This document shows, one piece after another, positions 10,641 to 13,168 of a stretch of 13,168 bases of DNA (the first letter of the stretch is position 1; each line of letters begins with the position of its first letter). This DNA comes from S015-6 sp964384945 (GTDB lineage Bacteria; Desulfobacterota; DSWW01), in contig CAYLMK010000049.1 of NCBI GenBank assembly GCA_964384945.1, forward strand, positions 1 through 13,168. The letters run 5' to 3'. The translations under genes and the position numbers were made by a program. The notes below the pieces were generated by a model. That model did no database searches and was not told the origin of the DNA. It was given only the letters and a program-made list of their open reading frames with translations.

Positions 10641-11348
10641 CTACCTGAGAAGCACCCGAACATTGGTGGCGTCGATCTTGATTCCGGGGCTCATGGTGGT
10701 CGAGAGGGCCACGTTCTTCATGTAGGTGCCCTTGCTCGCCGCCGGTTTGGCGCGCATAAGGGCCTCGAGCAGAACCATCAGGTTGTCCCGCAACTTCTCG
10801 GGCCCGAAGGATACCTTCCCGATGGAAACGTGCACATTTCCCACCTTGTCCACTCGAAATTCCGTTTTGCCCGCCTTCAGTTCCTGAATGGCCTTCTTCA
10901 ACTCGAACGTGACGGTCCCGATTTTCGGGTTGGGCATCAGCCCGCGGGGACCGAGAATCTTTCCGATCTTTCCCACCTGGGACATCATGTCGGGGGTCGC
11001 GACGGCCTTGTCGAACTCGAGCCATCCCTCCTCGGAAATCTTTTTCACCAGATCCTCTCCGCCCACAAAGTCCGCACCGGCCTCCTGCGCCTCTTTCTCC
11101 TTCTCGCCCTTGGCGAAGGCCACGATCCGGATCTGCCTGCCCGTTCCGTGAGGGAGCGTGACGGTGCCACGCACCATCTGATCCGCCCGTTTCGGGTCCA
11201 CGCCGAGACGCACGGCTACGTCGACGGATTCATCGAACTTTGCATAGTGCACTTTCGAAAGGATGCCCAGCGCCTCCTCGACCGGATACGGTTTCGAAGG
11301 GTCGTAGGATTCCTTTGCCTGCCTGTATTTTTTTCCGCGCTTTCCCAT
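10641..11348 (-). CDS. rplA: 50S ribosomal protein L1
   Basis: This encodes 235 residues, the family's usual length. The protein begins MGKRGKKYRQA and contains the conserved GTVTLPHGTGRQIRI segment near residue 80. The signature GPRGLMPNPKIGTV lies near residues 133-146 in the second domain. L1 forms the mobile stalk near the E site and helps release deacylated tRNA. In many bacteria it also represses the L11-L1 mRNA. The ATG at 11348 has only a weak upstream purine stretch (GACGGGCGAG), so translation may depend partly on coupling from rplK, which ends 34 bases before. The stop is TAG. The gene is complete and nothing in it is odd. Confidence 0.97.
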   Translation of the reverse strand: MGKRGKKYRQAKESYDPSKPYPVEEALGILSKVHYAKFDESVDVAVRLGVDPKRADQMVRGTVTLPHGTGRQIRIVAFAKGEKEKEAQEAGADFVGGEDLVKKISEEGWLEFDKAVATPDMMSQVGKIGKILGPRGLMPNPKIGTVTFELKKAIQELKAGKTEFRVDKVGNVHVSIGKVSFGPEKLRDNLMVLLEALMRAKPAASKGTYMKNVALSTTMSPGIKIDATNVRVLLR

Positions 11349-11382
11349 GAGTCTCGCCCGTCTCTGGTTGGAGGAGTTTGGT

Positions 11383-11811
11383 TCATGATTCGACGATTCG
11401 GATTCCCATGCTTCTGGCCGTGCCCTCGATCACCCGATAGGCATTCTCCAGATCGATTGCGTTCAGGTCCTCGAGTTTCTGTTTGGCAATGTCGAGAGCC
11501 TGTTGTCTGGTAACCTTCCCGACTTCCTCCTTGCCCGGATGGTTCGCTCCCTTGGCAATGCCGGCCGCCTTCTTGAGAAGGACCGACGCGGGAGGGGTCT
11601 TCGTCACGAAGGAGAAGGAACGGTCTGCATATACGGTGAGCACGACGGGAATGAGCATGCCTTCCTGGTTCTGGGTCTTTGCGTTGAACGTCTTGCAGAA
11701 CTCCATGATGTTCACTCCGTGCTGACCCAGGGCAGGGCCGACCGGAGGGGCGGGGTTCGCCTGGCCGGCAGGCACCAACAACTTGACCGATGCGATTACC
11801 TTTTTTGCCAT
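11383..11811 (-). CDS. rplK: 50S ribosomal protein L11
   Basis: This encodes 142 residues, the standard length. The N-terminal domain holds LLVPAGQANPAPPVGPALGQ, the proline-rich segment at the thiostrepton-binding interface with 23S rRNA. The C-terminal domain (about 73-142) is the rRNA-binding part and includes the final GTARSMGIRI segment. L11 lies in the GTPase-associated centre with L10 and L7/L12, and it is needed for RelA activation during amino-acid starvation in bacteria that have RelA. The ATG at 11811 is preceded by AAAGGACGGTAGGTC. The stop is TGA. It lies 61 bases after nusG. In that spacer TCGGG (11846-11850) can pair with CCCGA (11858-11862). It is a small stem where an L1 feedback site might be expected, but I cannot match it to a known L1 target. 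Confidence 0.97.
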   Translation of the reverse strand: MAKKVIASVKLLVPAGQANPAPPVGPALGQHGVNIMEFCKTFNAKTQNQEGMLIPVVLTVYADRSFSFVTKTPPASVLLKKAAGIAKGANHPGKEEVGKVTRQQALDIAKQKLEDLNAIDLENAYRVIEGTARSMGIRIVES

Positions 11812-11872
11812 GATACGACCTACCGTCCTTTACGTTGATGATTTCTCGGGGGCGGAACCCGACGGATTCGCC

Positions 11873-12403
11873 TCAGTTCTTTTCGACCTGCGTGAAATCC
11901 AATTCCACGGGCGTCGCTCTTCCAAAGATGCTCACCGAAACACGCAACTTGCCTTTTTCGGGCCTCACCTCGTCGACGACCCCGTTGAAGCTGGTAAAGG
12001 GGCCGTCGATGATCCGGACGCCGTCCCCCTTTTCGAAGACCGCCTTCGGCTTCGGCTTCAGGGAGCCCTCGGCAATCTGCTGGGTGATTCGTTTGACCTC
12101 GCTTTCCGGAATGGGAGGGGGGGTCGTGCCGCCCCCGACGAATCCGGTGATCTTGGGGGTGTTCTTCACGATGTACCAGGTCTCTTCGTTGAGCTCCATG
12201 TTTACGAGAATGTAGCCCGGAAAGAACTTCCTCTTCGATTCCTTCTTCTTGCCCTTGACGAGTTCCACGACGTTTTCCGTCGGCACGAGAATCTCGCCGA
12301 ACAAGTCCTGCTTGGCCAGTTGCCGGGCCCTGTCCTCGAGGTTTTGCTTGGCCTTTGCCTCATAGCCCGTATACGTGTGGACCACATACCATTGTTTTGC
12401 CAT
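11873..12403 (-). CDS. nusG: Transcription termination/antitermination factor NusG
   Basis: This encodes 176 residues (E. coli 181). The N-terminal NGN domain (about 1-110) starts MAKQWYVVHTYTGYE and contains KRKFFPGYILVNM. It binds the beta' clamp helices of RNA polymerase and the beta gate loop. After a Pro/Gly-rich linker the KOW domain (about 122-176) runs from FEKGDGVRIIDGPF to SIFGRATPVELDFTQVEKN. That domain binds Rho or ribosomal protein S10. NusG increases elongation processivity and couples transcription to translation. The ATG at 12403 has GGAAG a short distance upstream. An in-frame TTG at 12451 that would overlap the end of secE gives a non-conserved extension and is rejected. 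The stop is TGA. It lies 44 bases after secE. Confidence 0.97.
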   Translation of the reverse strand: MAKQWYVVHTYTGYEAKAKQNLEDRARQLAKQDLFGEILVPTENVVELVKGKKKESKRKFFPGYILVNMELNEETWYIVKNTPKITGFVGGGTTPPPIPESEVKRITQQIAEGSLKPKPKAVFEKGDGVRIIDGPFTSFNGVVDEVRPEKGKLRVSVSIFGRATPVELDFTQVEKN

Positions 12404-12447
12404 GGAATCTTCCACAGATGAGTGTTTGTCAGGGAACCCGGGGGCGA

Positions 12448-12633
12448 TCAACTCAACATGAGCTTCAGCAATTTCGAGAACAGGAGATCCGCCGCGCCAA
12501 GGTAGAAGGAGACAATGAGGACGACAACCAGGACAACGCCCGTGGACGCCACGATCTCTTTGCGGGTGGGCCAGCTCACCTTCTTCATCTCGATCCGAAA
12601 TTCCTTGAAAAACTGTCTGATCTCTTCAACCAT
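12448..12633 (-). CDS. secE: Preprotein translocase subunit SecE
   Basis: This encodes 61 residues, the short single-span form of SecE. An N-terminal amphipathic helix (about 3-18) is followed by the signature KKVSWPTRKE (17-26). One membrane segment then spans about 29-50 (STGVVLVVVLIVSFYLG). SecE clamps SecY in the inner-membrane SecYEG channel. The ATG at 12633 has AGGAG about 13 bases upstream, rather far. The frame is open upstream as far as the tRNA, but the farthest part is only a translation of tRNA sequence. The intermediate charged stretch has no good start codon with a ribosome binding site. A longer, basic N-terminus therefore cannot be fully excluded but is not favoured. The stop is TGA. 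Its position before nusG and after tRNA-Trp is the common bacterial arrangement. Confidence 0.94.
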   Translation of the reverse strand: MVEEIRQFFKEFRIEMKKVSWPTRKEIVASTGVVLVVVLIVSFYLGAADLLFSKLLKLMLS

Positions 12634-12801
12634 CGTTGATCCGTTTCTCCTGTTTGGGGCGGCCTTCCTCTCGTCGCGGATGTCGCCCCTTCCTTCTCTC
12701 GCTTCCTTCCCTCTGCCCCTGTTGCCTGTCGGCGCCTTCCACCGGCCCGGCTCCTCGTGGATCAAACCGCAGCGCACACGGGCACGGAAGGCGGCTTTGC
12801 T
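12634..12801 (-). other. Purine-rich spacer between tRNA-Trp and secE
   Basis: These 168 bases lie between the encoded CCA end of the tRNA and secE. On the sense strand the middle part (complement of 12686-12720) is almost entirely purine (GAGGGAAGGAAGCGAGAGAA and neighbours). No -35/-10 pair and no terminator were seen. The segment becomes the 5' leader of secE mRNA after the tRNA is excised. Confidence 0.5.
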
Positions 12802-12877
12802 TGGCAGGCCAGGAGGGATTCGAACCCCCAACACCCGGATTTGGAGTCCGGTGCTCTACCGTTAGAGCTACTGGCCT
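12802..12877 (-). tRNA. tRNA-Trp (anticodon CCA)
   Basis: The 76-base gene folds into a complete cloverleaf. The acceptor stem pairs AGGCCAG with CTGGCCT. The D stem is GCTC/GAGC. The anticodon stem CCGGA/TCCGG carries loop CTCCAAA with anticodon CCA. A five-base variable loop follows. The T stem is GGGGG/CCCTC with one G-T pair and loop TTCGAAT. The discriminator is G, as expected for tRNA-Trp, and the 3' CCA is encoded. It lies 10 bases after the rpmG stop and 168 bases before secE. It must be cut out of a shared transcript by RNase P and 3' processing, which would separate the rpmG message from the secE-nusG message. Confidence 0.97.
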
Positions 12878-12887
12878 TCACTCCTTC

Positions 12888-13040
12888 TCACTTTGTTTCC
12901 TTGTGTACCGTATGGGTCCGACAGAAACGGCAATATTTTTTCAAGGAAAGCTTTTCAGGGCTTTTCTTCTTGTTCCTTGTGGTGGAATAGTTTCGCCTCT
13001 TACAGTCCGCGCAGGCCAAGGTTACGATATCTGCTGGCAT
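12888..13040 (-). CDS. rpmG: 50S ribosomal protein L33, zinc-binding (C+) form
   Basis: This short gene encodes 50 residues, normal for L33. The protein begins MPADIVTLACADCKRRNYST and continues through TRNKKKSPEKLSLKKYC to HTVHKETK. Two CxxC pairs (Cys10-Cys13 and Cys37-Cys40) form a zinc ribbon, so this is the C+ paralogue made under zinc-sufficient conditions. L33 sits near the E site of the large subunit. The ATG at 13040 is preceded by GAGGAAGGGAACCG, a good ribosome binding site. The stop is TGA. It is the first complete gene of the window in transcription order and lies 10 bases upstream of tRNA-Trp. In related bacteria a tuf gene often precedes it, but that would lie beyond the right edge. 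The sequence shows no sign of degradation. Confidence 0.95.
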   Translation of the reverse strand: MPADIVTLACADCKRRNYSTTRNKKKSPEKLSLKKYCRFCRTHTVHKETK

Positions 13041-13061
13041 CGGTTCCCTTCCTCACTACTC

Positions 13062-13163
13062 AAGCTAATAGCTTTTGTGCATCCGTACCTTGCTGGCTTG
13101 TCCTATTCCCCTCCCCGTCGGGGCTGGGCGGGGTCTTTGCTAAGGGCTAAAAGCTAATAGCTT
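13062..13163. repeat. Intergenic element with 15-bp inverted ends
   Basis: AAGCTAATAGCTTTT (13062-13076) is repeated in inverted orientation at 13149-13163, whose reverse complement AAGCTATTAGCTTTT differs only at the central base. The roughly 100-bp unit between and including these ends holds a CCCC-GTC-GGGG hairpin (13113-13123) and a G-rich stretch up to 13133. It has no coding capacity of note. It fills most of the non-coding right edge upstream of rpmG (13041-13168), where I see no convincing promoter. The size and inverted ends resemble a small palindromic or MITE-like intergenic repeat. The core 11-mer is shared with the rpoB-rpoC spacer. Confidence 0.6.
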
Positions 13164-13168
13164 CTTCA

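Noticed and set aside
12404..12451. TTG start giving a 16-residue longer NusG
   Set aside because: It would overlap the end of secE and precede the conserved MAKQWYVVHTYTG start. There is no family support.
12634..12834. Longer SecE starting inside the tRNA
   Set aside because: The first residues (LGVRIPPGLP) are simply translated tRNA-Trp sequence, a common annotation artefact.
13119..13146. G-quadruplex at the right edge
   Set aside because: There are four G runs on the plus strand, but the last loop is about ten bases long and the runs are better explained by the C4/G4 hairpin of the repeat.

Overview
The window is one continuous block of core transcription and translation genes, all read from the minus strand (right to left). 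In transcription order it holds rpmG (L33), tRNA-Trp(CCA), secE, nusG, rplK (L11), rplA (L1), rplJ (L10), rplL (L7/L12), rpoB, rpoC, rpsL (S12), rpsG (S7) and the first 14 codons of tuf (EF-Tu), which runs off the left edge. No gene on the plus strand is supported. The long plus-strand open frames opposite rpoB and rpoC are shadows of the codon bias of these genes.

The organism is a bacterium of fairly high G+C (roughly 58-60% by eye). RpoB carries a proteobacterial-type insert near residues 945-1065, RpoC carries a large insert after the trigger-loop start, and rpoC is followed directly by rpsL-rpsG. Together these suggest a deltaproteobacterial-type lineage (Desulfobacterota and relatives). 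That placement is inference from protein features and gene order only.

Layout by region. The right edge (13041-13168) is non-coding and carries a roughly 100-bp element with 15-bp inverted ends. The region 12888-9641 is the compact rpmG / tRNA-Trp / secE-nusG / rplKAJL segment, with gaps of 34-61 nt except for 168 nt between the tRNA and secE. A 168-nt spacer separates rplL from rpoB and contains nested complementary segments that could form an mRNA processing or attenuation structure. rpoB and rpoC are separated by an unusual 144-nt spacer with three perfect TATTAGC heptamers and a GC-rich hairpin. The spacer shares an 11-mer with the right-edge element. After rpoC there is a near-consensus sigma-70 promoter (TTGACA, 17 bp, TATTAT) that serves rpsL-rpsG-tuf. 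fusA, which usually sits between rpsG and tuf, is absent from that position.

The genes work together in one task. RpoB and RpoC form the catalytic core of RNA polymerase, and NusG binds RNA polymerase and couples it to ribosomes. L1, L10, L11 and L7/L12 build the L1 stalk and the GTPase-associated centre where EF-Tu acts. S12 and S7 build the decoding centre and small-subunit head. SecE is part of the protein export channel. I see no undescribed accessory system here. The points worth a second look are the intergenic repeats, the rplL-rpoB spacer structure, and the missing fusA.
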